Positions 8,984-17,437 of a DNA stretch of 64,000 bases are shown in pieces (within the stretch, counting starts at the first letter, position 1; each line of letters starts with the position of its first letter). Below the pieces are notes generated by a model, which saw only the letters and a list, made by a program, of their open reading frames with translations, did no database searches and was not told where the DNA came from. Source of the DNA: Shinella zoogloeoides (GTDB lineage Bacteria; Pseudomonadota; Alphaproteobacteria; Rhizobiales; Rhizobiaceae); NCBI RefSeq assembly GCF_003574625.1, contig NZ_QNUJ01000005.1, positions 124,001 through 188,000 of the forward strand. The letters run 5' to 3'. The translations under genes were made by a program, and so were the position numbers.

Positions 8984-10039
8984 ATGGCGCCGGACAATCT
9001 CAAGGAAACCGGCCTCGTCTATGTCTCGGACAGCGAGCCCGGCATTCGCCGGCAGCGCGCCGGCCGCAGCTTCTGCTATCGCCTGCCCGACGGATCGCTC
9101 CTTCGCGATGCGGCGGTGAAGGCGCGGATCGCCGCCCTCGGCCTGCCGCCCGCCTACGAGAATGTCTGGATATGCCTCGACGAGAACGGCCACCTGCAGG
9201 CGACGGGCTACGATGCGCGGGGCCGCAAGCAATACCGCTACCATCCCGGCTGGCAGGCGCTGAAGAGCGGCGACAAGTTCGACCAGCTGATCGCCTTCGG
9301 CCGGGCGCTGCCGAAACTGCGCCGCACGGTGCGGCGCGACCTCGACGGGGCGCCGGGCACGGTCGAGACCATGCTGGCGGCGATTACCGTGCTGCTCGAC
9401 GAAGCGCATCTGCGTGTCGGCAACCGGGCCTATGCGGTGGAGAACAAGACCTATGGCGCGACGACGCTCCTGAAACGGCATGTCTGCCTCGGCGACGGGC
9501 GGATCGAGCTGAGGTTCACCGCAAAGGGCGGCAAGCGCGTGCGCCGCACGCTGAAGAACCCGCGCCTCCAGCGCCTGCTGGAGGATTGCGCGGACCTTCC
9601 CGGCCGGCAGCTCTTCGTCTGGCGGGACGAGAACGACGTCGCCCGGCCCGTCGATTCCGGCCGACTCAACACTTATCTCGCCGACATTTCCGGCATCGCC
9701 GTCTCGGCCAAGACGTTCCGCACCTGGGCGGGCAGCCTTGCCGCCTTCTCGCTGGCCCGGCAGGCCATAGAGGAGGGCGGAAGGCCGACTATCAAGGGCA
9801 TGGCGCAGGCGGCGGCCGAGGTGCTGCACAACACGCCCGCCATCGCCCGTTCGAGCTATATCCATCCGGACATCATCGCGCTTGCGGACGCGCTGGAGCC
9901 GCTGCGCGTGGCGCTGCATCGCCCGCCGCGTTCCACTTCCGGGCTGCGGGCGGAGGAGGAGCGGCTGCTGCGGTTTCTGGAAAGCCGGCGGAATGCCCGC
10001 CGCCGTACCCGCCGGCGCGGCGCGGCGGCAGCGCCCTAG
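8984..10039 (+). CDS. Type IB DNA topoisomerase
   Basis: 351-residue bacterial/poxvirus-like topoisomerase IB, which relaxes supercoils through a 3'-phosphotyrosine intermediate. The N-terminal beta domain (1-90) is followed by an alpha-helical catalytic domain with the Arg of LRVGNRAYA, the NKTYGATTLLKRHV segment, the Lys of FTAKGGKRV, the Arg of KTFRTWAGSLAA and the nucleophilic Tyr in ARSSYIHP (about 291). The C-terminus ends in an Arg-rich tail (RRNARRRTRRRG). It starts 8 bp after the glgX stop, so it may be co-transcribed. The pairing probably has no functional meaning, although non-homologous end joining and stress genes are frequent neighbours of this family. Confidence 0.93.
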   Translation: MAPDNLKETGLVYVSDSEPGIRRQRAGRSFCYRLPDGSLLRDAAVKARIAALGLPPAYENVWICLDENGHLQATGYDARGRKQYRYHPGWQALKSGDKFDQLIAFGRALPKLRRTVRRDLDGAPGTVETMLAAITVLLDEAHLRVGNRAYAVENKTYGATTLLKRHVCLGDGRIELRFTAKGGKRVRRTLKNPRLQRLLEDCADLPGRQLFVWRDENDVARPVDSGRLNTYLADISGIAVSAKTFRTWAGSLAAFSLARQAIEEGGRPTIKGMAQAAAEVLHNTPAIARSSYIHPDIIALADALEPLRVALHRPPRSTSGLRAEEERLLRFLESRRNARRRTRRRGAAAAP

Positions 10040-10084
10040 CGTCGGAAATGTTCGGGAAATGGGGGCGGCCTTATGGCGCGGCTG

Positions 10085-10348
10085 CTACGATGTCCACGAA
10101 TTCACGCGAAAACCGGCCTCCCTCGCCGCTTCGATGAAGGCCCGGCGGGCGAGGGTCGGATCGTCGTCGCTTGACAGCCCTTGCTTGCAGGTACGCCTTG
10201 CCGTCGATGCGGCGGGACCATCCTCCAGCGGCCAGTGGTTCTTCAGGCAAAGCAGGGCATCGCGCGTGCTCTGCACGCGGAGTACCTGCCGGTCGCCCTC
10301 GAGCACGACGGCCTCGTCCCAGAGACGATCGGTTGCGAAAATGGTCAT
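10085..10348 (-). CDS. DUF982 domain protein
   Basis: 87-residue small protein of the DUF982 family, which is largely confined to Rhizobiales and has no known biochemical role. Matching features are LWDEAVVLEGDRQVLRVQSTRDALLCLKNHWP and ARRAFIEAAREAG near the C-terminus. The start overlaps the stop of the upstream CBS gene as ATGA, so the two are translationally coupled. There is no signal peptide or membrane segment. Confidence 0.75.
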   Translation of the reverse strand: MTIFATDRLWDEAVVLEGDRQVLRVQSTRDALLCLKNHWPLEDGPAASTARRTCKQGLSSDDDPTLARRAFIEAAREAGFRVNSWTS

Positions 10349-10734
10349 TGGCCTTCCTCCGCTCGCCTCTCGGCCGGAAGGTCGACGAGGCTGACGAGGC
10401 CGACCACCCGGCGGTCGTCACGCACCACGACGAGGCGGCGCACGCCGAGCGCGCGCATGCGGGCGGCCACGGCCGCCGTGTCGTCGGCCTCGTTGCACAC
10501 TTCCGGCGAGACGGTCATGAATTCGGCGATGGTGGTGGAGGTGGAAAGGCCCTTGCCGAGCACCGAGGCGACGATGTCACGGTCGGTGATGATGCCGACG
10601 ATGGCGCCGACGCCGGGGACTTCCACCGGCAGGGCGCCGACCTCGGTTTCCAGCATCAGCCGCGCGGCGGACTGGGCGGTATCGTTGGGCGAGACCGTCA
10701 CGATCTGGGCGGACATCACGTCCTTCACGCGCAT
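10345..10734 (-). CDS. CBS-domain pair protein
   Basis: 129-residue protein made of two CBS domains (MRVKDVMSAQIVTVSPNDTA at 1-20 and TTIAEFMTVSPEVCNEADDT at about 67-87), each with the IVGIITDRDI / VVGLVSLVDL signature strand. Such stand-alone CBS proteins usually sense adenosyl nucleotides. The ATG at 10734 has a strong AAGAGGAG ribosome-binding site 9 nt upstream, so I prefer it to the in-frame ATG at 10764. It precedes and overlaps the DUF982 gene. It is a second, divergent copy of the architecture found between treZ and treY. Confidence 0.85.
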   Translation of the reverse strand: MRVKDVMSAQIVTVSPNDTAQSAARLMLETEVGALPVEVPGVGAIVGIITDRDIVASVLGKGLSTSTTIAEFMTVSPEVCNEADDTAAVAARMRALGVRRLVVVRDDRRVVGLVSLVDLPAERRAEEGQ

Positions 10735-10750
10735 CTGCGTCCGCTCCTCT

Positions 10751-10948
10751 TCAGAGCCGTCCATTGGCGAGGCTGCGGCCGTTCGGGGCGGCGGGTACGG
10801 CCACCTCCTCCCGCTCCGTGCGCGGGAGCGGCAGGTCCACCTGATGCGGCACGATAACCTGCGGCTCCCAGGAATTGCGGCGTTTTCTCCTGCTGGTATC
10901 CGGCGCGGCGTCGGGCTTTCGGGCTAGCGGCTTCTTTTTCTGGCGCAC
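10751..10948 (-). CDS. Small basic hypothetical protein, GTG start
   Basis: 65-residue Lys/Arg-rich protein (RQKKKPLARKPDAAPDTSRRK) with a C-terminal hydrophobic/proline segment (EPQVIVPHQVDLPLP). I do not recognise the family. The GTG at 10948 is preceded by AGGAGG with ideal spacing, which makes it more likely than the ATG at 10993. The gene lies 16 bp upstream of the CBS gene on the same strand and probably leads the operon (basic protein, CBS, DUF982). It could be an orphan conserved small protein of Rhizobiaceae. Confidence 0.6.
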   Translation of the reverse strand: MRQKKKPLARKPDAAPDTSRRKRRNSWEPQVIVPHQVDLPLPRTEREEVAVPAAPNGRSLANGRL

Positions 10949-11073
10949 GTCGGACCTCCTGCGAACTGACTTCGTCACAAGCCCAAACGCCACTCCTTCC
11001 CGTTGGTTCCGAAAAAACGGGAACCGGGCGGCCCGCCGGACATTCCTGCCGGACCCGACGGATGGAGATGCCC

Positions 11074-11856
11074 ATGCTCTTTGCTGGAAAGGTTGCCCTC
11101 GTGACCGGTGCCGGGTCCGGCATCGGCAGGGCCACGGCGCTGGCCTTCGCCCGCCATGGGGCGAGCGTCGGCGTGCTCAGCCGCACCGCCGAGGAGGTGG
11201 CGGAGGTGGCGAAGGATATCCGCGCGCTCGGCGGTTCGGCGCTGGCGCTTGCCGCCGATGTCGCCGAGGAGGCGCCGATGCGGGCGGCCGTCGAGCAGCT
11301 TGCCGGCGCCTTCGGCGGGCTCGACATCGTCGTCGCCAATGCGGGCATAAACGGCGTCTGGGCGCCGATCGACGATCTCACGCCGGAGGAATGGGACGCC
11401 GCCATCGCCGTCAACCTGCGCGGCACATACCTGACGCTGCATCTTGCGGTGCCCCATCTCAAGAAGGCGGGCGAGGGCGCCATCGTCGTCGTCTCCTCGA
11501 TCAACGGCACGCGCACATTCACGACACCGGGCGCGACGGCCTATTCGGCCACCAAGGCGGCGCAGGTGGCGATGGTGCAGCAGCTCGCGCTGGAGCTCGG
11601 CAAGGCCGGCATCCGCGTCAATGCCGTCTGCCCCGGCGCCATCGAGACGAGCATCGACGAGAACACCGACCAGCGGGGTGCAGGCGAAGCCGGCATTCCC
11701 GTGCTCTGGCCGGAGGGCGACATACCGGTGACGCAGGGCAAGCCCGGCACGGCCGACGAGGTGGCGGACGCCATTCTCTTCCTCGCATCTTCCAAGGCGC
11801 GCCATATCACCGGAACGCCGCTGTGGATCGACGGCGGGCAGGGGCTGCTTCGCTGA
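11074..11856 (+). CDS. SDR family NAD(P)-dependent oxidoreductase
   Basis: 260-residue classical short-chain dehydrogenase. The Rossmann motif TGAGSGIG lies near residue 11, NAG appears in VVANAGIN, the catalytic Ser in VVVSSING and the YxxxK pair in AYSATKAA (about 155). VCPGAIETSI follows and the C-terminus ends WIDGGQGLLR. The ATG at 11074 has GGAG six bases upstream; the ATG at 11062 is also in frame. It precedes matB by 66 bp on the same strand. The substrate is unknown. The neighbour suggests a route that produces malonate or malonate semialdehyde, but this is an inference. Confidence 0.88.
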   Translation: MLFAGKVALVTGAGSGIGRATALAFARHGASVGVLSRTAEEVAEVAKDIRALGGSALALAADVAEEAPMRAAVEQLAGAFGGLDIVVANAGINGVWAPIDDLTPEEWDAAIAVNLRGTYLTLHLAVPHLKKAGEGAIVVVSSINGTRTFTTPGATAYSATKAAQVAMVQQLALELGKAGIRVNAVCPGAIETSIDENTDQRGAGEAGIPVLWPEGDIPVTQGKPGTADEVADAILFLASSKARHITGTPLWIDGGQGLLR

Positions 11857-11922
11857 CAGGTTCCTCTGGCGTCCCGGCCATGCCCTGTGACAAGGTGCAG
11901 CAAGAGCGAAGAGGAGACAGCC

Positions 11923-13425
11923 ATGGCCAACCATCTTTTCGATCCCATCCGCGCTGCCGCGGCGCCGGAGGCGGTGTTCATCGAAACGGCCGAGGGGCGC
12001 CGCTGGACCTATGGCGACATGATCCGGCTTTCCGGCCAGTTGGCGCATGCGCTGGCAAGGCGCGGCGTGACGCCCGGCGACCGCGTGGCCGTGCAGGTGG
12101 AAAAAAGCCCGGAGGCGCTGATGCTCTATCTCGCCTGCCTGCGGGCGGGCGCCATCTACCTGCCGCTCAACACCGCTTATACGCTGGCGGAACTCGGCTA
12201 TTTCCTCGGCGATGCAACGCCCGCGCTGGTGGTCGTCGATCCGAAGGTCCGCGACAGCGTCGTGGAGATCGCGGGCGGCGCGGTCGAGACGCTGGATGCG
12301 ACGGGCGGCGGCAGCCTTCTGCAACTGGCCGGGGCGGAGGAGGCGGATTTCTCCGATATCGAGCGCGGGCCGGACGATCTTGCGGCGATCCTCTACACAT
12401 CCGGCACGACGGGCCGCTCCAAGGGCGCGATGCTGACCCATGACAACCTCCTGTCGAATGCGCTGACGCTGCGGGACCATTGGCGCTTCACGGCCGCCGA
12501 CCGGCTGATCCACGCCCTGCCGATCTTCCACACGCATGGCCTCTTCGTCGCGTCGAACGTGACGCTCCTTGCCGGCGCCTCGATGTATCTCCTGCCGAAA
12601 TTCGACGCCGACGAGGTGTTCCGGCTGATGGAAAGCGCGACGGTGCTGATGGGCGTGCCGACCTTCTATGTGCGGCTGGCGCAGCATCCCGGCCTGACGC
12701 GCGAGGTTGCCGCCGGCATGCGGCTTTTCGTCTCCGGTTCGGCGCCGCTGCTTGCCGAGACCCATCGCAGCTTCTCGGAACGGACCGGCCACGCGATCCT
12801 CGAACGCTACGGCATGACCGAGACCAACATGAACACCTCCAACCCCTATGACGGCGAGCGTGTCGCCGGCACGGTGGGCTTCCCGCTGCCCGGCATCTCG
12901 CTGCGCGTCACCGATCCGGAGAGCGGCAAGCCGCTGCCGGACGGTGAGACGGGCATGATCGAGGTGAAGGGGCCGAACGTCTTCACGGGCTACTGGAAGA
13001 TGCCGGAAAAGACCGCCGCGGAATTCCGCACGGACGGCTTCTTCATCACCGGCGACCTCGGCAAGATCGACGGGCGCGGCTATGTGCACATCGTCGGCCG
13101 CGGCAAGGACCTCGTGATCTCCGGCGGCTACAACATCTATCCGAAAGAAGTCGAGACCGAGATCGACGGCATGGCGGGCGTCGTGGAGAGCGCCGTCATC
13201 GGCGTGCCGCATCCCGATTTCGGCGAGGGCGTGACGGCGGTCGTGGTGCGGCAGAAGGGCTCGACGCTCGACGAGAAGACGGTGCTCGGCGGGCTGCAGG
13301 ACCGGCTGGCGCGCTACAAGCAGCCCAAGCGCGTGCTCTTCGTCGACGACCTGCCGCGCAACACGATGGGCAAGGTCCAGAAAAACGTCCTGCGCGAGAC
13401 CTATGCCGATCTCTACAAGGCCTGA
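11923..13425 (+). CDS. matB: Malonyl-CoA synthetase (MatB-like acyl-CoA ligase)
   Basis: 500-residue ANL-superfamily enzyme that activates malonate (or methylmalonate) to the CoA ester with ATP. The P-loop is ILYTSGTTGRSKGAML (about 155), followed by ERYGMTETNMNTSNPYDGER, TGDLGKIDGRGY, and the C-terminal catalytic lysine in GKVQKNVLR. The RYGMTETNMN motif and length fit rhizobial MatB rather than long-chain ligases. The start at 11923 follows GAAGAGGAG. No malonyl-CoA decarboxylase (matA) or dicarboxylate carrier (matC) is adjacent, unlike the classical mat operon. The 3' end overlaps the convergent LysR gene by 13 bp. Confidence 0.85.
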   Translation: MANHLFDPIRAAAAPEAVFIETAEGRRWTYGDMIRLSGQLAHALARRGVTPGDRVAVQVEKSPEALMLYLACLRAGAIYLPLNTAYTLAELGYFLGDATPALVVVDPKVRDSVVEIAGGAVETLDATGGGSLLQLAGAEEADFSDIERGPDDLAAILYTSGTTGRSKGAMLTHDNLLSNALTLRDHWRFTAADRLIHALPIFHTHGLFVASNVTLLAGASMYLLPKFDADEVFRLMESATVLMGVPTFYVRLAQHPGLTREVAAGMRLFVSGSAPLLAETHRSFSERTGHAILERYGMTETNMNTSNPYDGERVAGTVGFPLPGISLRVTDPESGKPLPDGETGMIEVKGPNVFTGYWKMPEKTAAEFRTDGFFITGDLGKIDGRGYVHIVGRGKDLVISGGYNIYPKEVETEIDGMAGVVESAVIGVPHPDFGEGVTAVVVRQKGSTLDEKTVLGGLQDRLARYKQPKRVLFVDDLPRNTMGKVQKNVLRETYADLYKA

Positions 13426-14276
13426 TCGGCATCCTTCGAGAAGCGCCGCTTGAGGATGTCGAGCACCTCGCTCGCCAGCTCGCCGACGATGCCGCTGCGC
13501 TCCCAGGAATAGAGAGAGGCGACGACGGGCGGCTCCGGGCCGAATTCGGCGAAGGGCCGGACCCGCCAGCCTTTCGTGGCATCGACCGGCAGCAGGGAAA
13601 GGCCGAGCCCCGCCTCTATGGCCATCAGCACGTTGCGCAGGCTCGCGGAGGTGAAGGCGACGTACCAGCGCCGGCGTTCGCGCTCCAGCCGCTCGAACAT
13701 GGCGTCGCGGTAGAGCCCGCCGGGCGGGAAGGTGACGAGCGGCACGGGGTCGGGCAGGGCCGCCGCCGCATCCCCGGCGGTGAACCAGGCGATGGGTTCC
13801 TCGAAGCTCGCCCAGGCGTCGGCGCTCGGCGTGTCCTCCTTCAGCACCACGATATCGAGTTCGCCGGCGCGGTAGCGCCGCGCCAGGTCCGAGCGAAGGC
13901 CGGTGGTGACGTCGAGCCGGGCCTCCTTGTGGCGCTTGGTGAAGGCGGCGAAGGCGCGGGCTATTTCGGGCGTGGCGATATCGTCCGGCATGCCGATCCG
14001 CACGGAGGTCGTGCCGGAGGTCTCGGCCACCAGCGTCAGTGCCTCGCTCTGCAGGGAAAGGATGCGCCGGGCGTGGCCGAGCAGGCGCTCGCCCGTCACG
14101 GTCAGCCGCACCGGCCGCGCGGCGCGATCGACCAGCTCGCGCCCGATCGCCTCCTCCAGCCGGGCGATCTGCTGGCTCATCGTCGACTGGGTCATGTGCA
14201 GGCGATCGGCGGCGGCCGTGAAGCTGCCGGAATCGGCGATCGCCACGAAAGCCCTGAGCAGGCGCGGGTCGAGCAT
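13413..14276 (-). CDS. LysR family transcriptional regulator
   Basis: 287-residue regulator. The N-terminal winged helix-turn-helix (about 4-62, FVAIADSGSFTAAADRLHMTQSTMSQQIARLE) is followed by a periplasmic-binding-like effector domain (about 90-280). The ATG at 14276 has GGAG six bases upstream. It converges with matB and is divergent from the CynX/NimT-like MFS transporter at 14410, which is its most likely target by usual LysR logic. An ATAG-TAG-CTAT dyad at 14299-14309 lies just upstream. Confidence 0.9.
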   Translation of the reverse strand: MLDPRLLRAFVAIADSGSFTAAADRLHMTQSTMSQQIARLEEAIGRELVDRAARPVRLTVTGERLLGHARRILSLQSEALTLVAETSGTTSVRIGMPDDIATPEIARAFAAFTKRHKEARLDVTTGLRSDLARRYRAGELDIVVLKEDTPSADAWASFEEPIAWFTAGDAAAALPDPVPLVTFPPGGLYRDAMFERLERERRRWYVAFTSASLRNVLMAIEAGLGLSLLPVDATKGWRVRPFAEFGPEPPVVASLYSWERSGIVGELASEVLDILKRRFSKDADQAL

Positions 14277-14298
14277 GGCATCTCCATCGAAAACCGGA

Positions 14299-14309
14299 AT
14301 AGTAGCTAT
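14299..14309. promoter_or_regulatory. Short dyad in the LysR/MFS divergent region
   Basis: ATAG-TAG-CTAT is a perfect 4-bp dyad located 23 bp upstream of the LysR start. LysR sites are usually T-N11-A dyads, so this is only a candidate operator. Confidence 0.25.
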
Positions 14310-14409
14310 CTAAACATGTAATTTGCGCATGATTCAAGCTGGTGATAGCGATAGCGGACAATCGACGGGCATTCCTGCCCGCCAAACCCCGTTTCAGCAT
14401 GAAAGTCGA

Positions 14410-15600
14410 ATGATGACGGATACGCGCCCCGGCCGCGATTGGGCCATGCTTGCACTGGTCGTTCTGGTCGGCCTCAACCTTCGGCCCTTCCTTGCCGCCC
14501 CCGCTCCGATCCTCGCGGAGATCGTTGCCGATACCGGCCTCGGCTATAGCGGCATCGCAATGCTCACGCTGCTGCCGATGTTCCTGATGGGCCTCGGTGC
14601 CTTCGTGGCGCCGGGCATCCAGATGCGGATCGGCACCCGGCGCGGCCTTCTCCTCGCGCTTCTCATCCTGCTTGCCGGTTCGGCGCTGCGGGTCGTCGCC
14701 TCCGGCGGGCTGGCGCTAATCGCGACGGCCGCGCTTTGCGGCATCGGCGTCGCCTTCATCCAGGCGGCCTTTCCCGGCATCATCAAGGCGCGTTTCCCGA
14801 ACAGCGTGCCGGTGGTGACGGGCCTCTATTCCGCGATGATCATGGCCGGCGGAGCGTTCGGGGCGCGGCTGATGCCGATGCTCGTCCATGCCGGCTACAG
14901 CTGGCGGGCGGCGCTCGCCTGGCTGGCGCTGCCGGTGGCCGTGGCGCTGGCCGCCGCATGGCGCATCCTTTCCGATGTGGAGGCCAGCAAGCCGGACGGC
15001 GCGCTGACGCGCCAGCTTCTGCGCCGGCCGCGAACCTGGGTGCTGATGGCCGCCTTCGGGCTGGTCAATACCGGCTATACCTCGATGATCGCCTGGCTTG
15101 CGCCCTACTATCAGGCGCAGGGCTGGACGAGCGCCGACAGCAGCGGTCTCGTCGCCGTCATGGCGGTCTGTCAGGCAACGGCCGCACTCGGCCTTCCCAT
15201 CCTCGCGCGCCGCAATATCGACCGCCGCGGCTGGCTGTGGCTCACCATCCTCTTCCAGGGCATCGGCTTCTTCGGCCTTGCGACGGCCCCCGGCCTTGCG
15301 CCCGCCGCCTGGGCGGGGCTCTGCGGCGCGGGCCTCGGTGGCAGCTTCGCGCTCGCCATCGTCACGGCGCTCGATCACCTGCCGCGGCCCGAGCAGGCCG
15401 GAGCGCTCGCCGCGCTGATGCAGGGCGGCGGCTTCCTGCTTGCCGCCATCGGGCCCTATGCGATGGCGGTGCTGCATGACTGGACGGGCGGTTTTGCCGC
15501 CGGCTGGATGCTGCATTTCGGCTGCGTGCTGGTGACGGCGCTGCTCTATATGCGCTTCAACCCGCGCCGCTATCCCGAGGCCATGGCCCTTGCCGCATGA
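14410..15600 (+). CDS. MFS transporter, CynX/NimT family
   Basis: 396-residue inner-membrane major facilitator protein with about 12 hydrophobic segments. The opening LVGLNLRPFLAAPAPILAEI and MLTLLPMFLMGLGAF are characteristic of the CynX/NimT group (cyanate, 2-nitroimidazole and related small anions). A basic loop RIGTRRG follows TM3. Two adjacent ATGs (14410, 14413) are possible starts; the frame stays open upstream to 14323 without hydrophobic content. It is divergent from the LysR gene and ends at a bidirectional terminator. The substrate is unknown. Confidence 0.87.
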   Translation: MMTDTRPGRDWAMLALVVLVGLNLRPFLAAPAPILAEIVADTGLGYSGIAMLTLLPMFLMGLGAFVAPGIQMRIGTRRGLLLALLILLAGSALRVVASGGLALIATAALCGIGVAFIQAAFPGIIKARFPNSVPVVTGLYSAMIMAGGAFGARLMPMLVHAGYSWRAALAWLALPVAVALAAAWRILSDVEASKPDGALTRQLLRRPRTWVLMAAFGLVNTGYTSMIAWLAPYYQAQGWTSADSSGLVAVMAVCQATAALGLPILARRNIDRRGWLWLTILFQGIGFFGLATAPGLAPAAWAGLCGAGLGGSFALAIVTALDHLPRPEQAGALAALMQGGGFLLAAIGPYAMAVLHDWTGGFAAGWMLHFGCVLVTALLYMRFNPRRYPEAMALAA

Positions 15601-15640
15601 AAAAACCCGCGCCGGCCGGGTGCGGGTTTCTAAAAAAAGG
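15598..15640. terminator. Bidirectional rho-independent terminator
   Basis: The stem AACCCGC/GCGGGTT (15604-15610 with 15622-15628) is flanked by an A-run on the left and by TTTC then a further A-run on the right. It can therefore end both the MFS gene on the plus strand and the ureidoglycine aminohydrolase gene on the minus strand. Confidence 0.75.
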
Positions 15641-15656
15641 CCTGAGCGAATGCCGC

Positions 15657-16493
15657 CTAGCGGCGCGCGCCGAAGGGCTTCAGCGCCATGTGGCGGTTGA
15701 CGTCCTTGTAGAGCAGGTAGCGGAACGGCTCCGGGCCGCCGGCATAGCAGGCCTGCGGGCAGAAGGCGCGCAGCCACATGAAGTCGCCGGCTTCCACTTC
15801 CACCCAGTCCTGGTTGAGACGGTAGACGGCCTTGCCCTGCAGCACATAGAGGCCATGCTCCATGACATGGGTCTCGGCGAAGGGAATGACGGCGCCCGGC
15901 TGCAGCGTGACGATGGTCACATGCATGTCGTGGCGAAGGTCGGAGGGATCGACGAAGCGCGTCGTCGCCCACCCGCCATTGGTGTCGGGCATCGCGGCCG
16001 GGGAGATGTCCTTTTCGTTGAGGATCAGCGGCTCGGGATGCGGCAGGCCGTCGACGGCCTCGTAGGCCTTGCGGACCCAGTGGAAACGGGCATGGGCGCG
16101 CGAGCGGTTATGGAGCGACCACTTGAGGCCCGGCGGCAGGAAGGCGTAGCCGCCCGGCTGGAGCGTGTGCTTGCCGGTCGGCAGGGTCAGTTCCACTTCG
16201 CCGTCGACGACGAAGAGCACGCCTTCGGCCTCCGGGTCCTGCTCGGGCCTGTCGCTGCCGCCGCCCGGGGCGACTTCCATGACGTACTGCGAGAAGGTCT
16301 CGGCGAAGCCGGAAAGCGGGCGGGCGATGACCCAGCAGCGCGTGTCGTTCCAGAACGGCAGGTAGGAGGTGACGATGTCCTGCATCACCCCTTTCGGAAT
16401 GACCGCATAGGCCTCGGTGAACACGGCGCGGCCGGTCAGCAGGTCGGTCTGCGGCGGGTGGCCGCCGAGGGAGGAATAGTAGCTTCTTTGCAT
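15657..16493 (-). CDS. allE: (S)-ureidoglycine aminohydrolase
   Basis: 278-residue bicupin (YlbA/AllE family) that hydrolyses (S)-ureidoglycine to (S)-ureidoglycolate and ammonia in purine/allantoin breakdown. The N-terminal RSYYSSLGGHPPQTDLLTGRAVFTEAYAVIP and the C-terminal cupin with ETHVMEHGLYVLQGKAVYRLN (Mn-binding His/Glu residues) are diagnostic. The ATG at 16493 begins the conserved region. The gene is 46 bp downstream of an exported ankyrin protein on the same strand. No other ureide genes are present in the window. Confidence 0.9.
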   Translation of the reverse strand: MQRSYYSSLGGHPPQTDLLTGRAVFTEAYAVIPKGVMQDIVTSYLPFWNDTRCWVIARPLSGFAETFSQYVMEVAPGGGSDRPEQDPEAEGVLFVVDGEVELTLPTGKHTLQPGGYAFLPPGLKWSLHNRSRAHARFHWVRKAYEAVDGLPHPEPLILNEKDISPAAMPDTNGGWATTRFVDPSDLRHDMHVTIVTLQPGAVIPFAETHVMEHGLYVLQGKAVYRLNQDWVEVEAGDFMWLRAFCPQACYAGGPEPFRYLLYKDVNRHMALKPFGARR

Positions 16494-16539
16494 CGTCTCA
16501 GGCCCTTTGTCTTGAGTGTTTCCGATAGTCCGTGCGGTG

Positions 16540-17214
16540 TTACTTCGCCCCAGCCTTCTCCAGGAGGGCGACGATTTCGCCCTGGCCGCGGCCGCGGGCA
16601 TGCTGGAGGGGCGTCACGCCGTCATTGTCGGCAAGGTCGACCTTCGCGCCGGCCCTGATCAGCAGGGCGACGATCCTCACATGGCGCGGTCCCCCGTCGC
16701 CGAGAATGATCGCTTCGAGAAGCGCCGTCCAGCCGAGGCGGTTCACATGGTCGACGTCGACGCCGGCCTTGATCAGCGTATCGACGGTCTCGACATGGCC
16801 GCGCTCGCTGGCGGGGATGAGCGCGGTGCCGCCGTAGCGGTTGGTGCTCCTGAGGTCCGCGCCGTGGCTGAGCGTCAGCTTGAGGATGTCGAGATGGCCG
16901 CGCGCGCCGGCATAGAGATAGGGGCTGTCGCTGATCTGGTCCTTGGCATTGACGTCGGCGCCGGCCTCGATCAGGGCCCGGGCGGCGTTCACCTTGTTGC
17001 CGTGGGTGGCGACCAGCAGCGCCGTCGCGCCGCTCGCATCGCGCGCGTCGATCTCCGCGCCCTTCGAAAGCAGCGTCCTTATGGCGGCGACGTCGTCGGC
17101 CGCGGCCGCCTTGTGCAGTTGGATATTCATGGTGTCATCGGCAGCAAAAAGGGGAGGGCAGAGGGCCGTGAGGACGAGCCAGGCCGAGAGAAAAGCGAGT
17201 TTCAGCATGCGCAT
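16540..17214 (-). CDS. Exported ankyrin-repeat protein
   Basis: 224 residues. A signal peptide (about 1-25, LKLAFLSAWLVLTALCPPLFAAD) precedes six ankyrin repeats (IQLHKAAAADDVAAIRTLLSKGAEIDARD and onwards). Repeats with the GATALLVATHGN, GGTALIPASERGH and GVTPLQHARGRGQ signatures fill the protein to its C-terminus. It is a periplasmic protein-interaction scaffold of unknown partner. The start is 17214 or 17208 (MRMLK). It lies upstream of allE on the same strand and downstream of the pseudoazurin terminator. Confidence 0.82.
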   Translation of the reverse strand: MRMLKLAFLSAWLVLTALCPPLFAADDTMNIQLHKAAAADDVAAIRTLLSKGAEIDARDASGATALLVATHGNKVNAARALIEAGADVNAKDQISDSPYLYAGARGHLDILKLTLSHGADLRSTNRYGGTALIPASERGHVETVDTLIKAGVDVDHVNRLGWTALLEAIILGDGGPRHVRIVALLIRAGAKVDLADNDGVTPLQHARGRGQGEIVALLEKAGAK

Positions 17215-17321
17215 CCCGTTGGTGTGTGGGGGCAAACTAGCAGGCGGCAGCCTCATTAGAAAATTAAATGTGCAAATCAGCATCATGCAGAAGATGGAAC
17301 TTGGCGGCTTACAGAACGCGG

Positions 17322-17360
17322 GCAAAGGAAAACCCGGGACGGATTGCTCCGTCCCGGGTT
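17322..17360 (-). terminator. Rho-independent terminator of the pseudoazurin gene
   Basis: A perfect 13-bp stem (AACCCGGGACGGA with its complement, 17331-17360) has a 4-nt loop. On the minus strand it is followed by TTTTCCTTT. It lies 78 bp past the pseudoazurin stop. Confidence 0.85.
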
Positions 17361-17437
17361 CCTGCCCCCGCCCCTGAAAGGGAAGCTCTACGCAATTCCG
17401 GACGCAAAACCGCTGCGCACTTTTGCTGGAACTTGCT

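Noticed and set aside
8984-10039. Sign of horizontal transfer for topoisomerase IB
   Set aside because: Codon use and GC content match the neighbours, and the family is common in Rhizobiales.
10975-14400. 1141-codon minus-strand open frame
   Set aside because: It covers the SDR, matB and LysR genes on other frames, with low-complexity translation.
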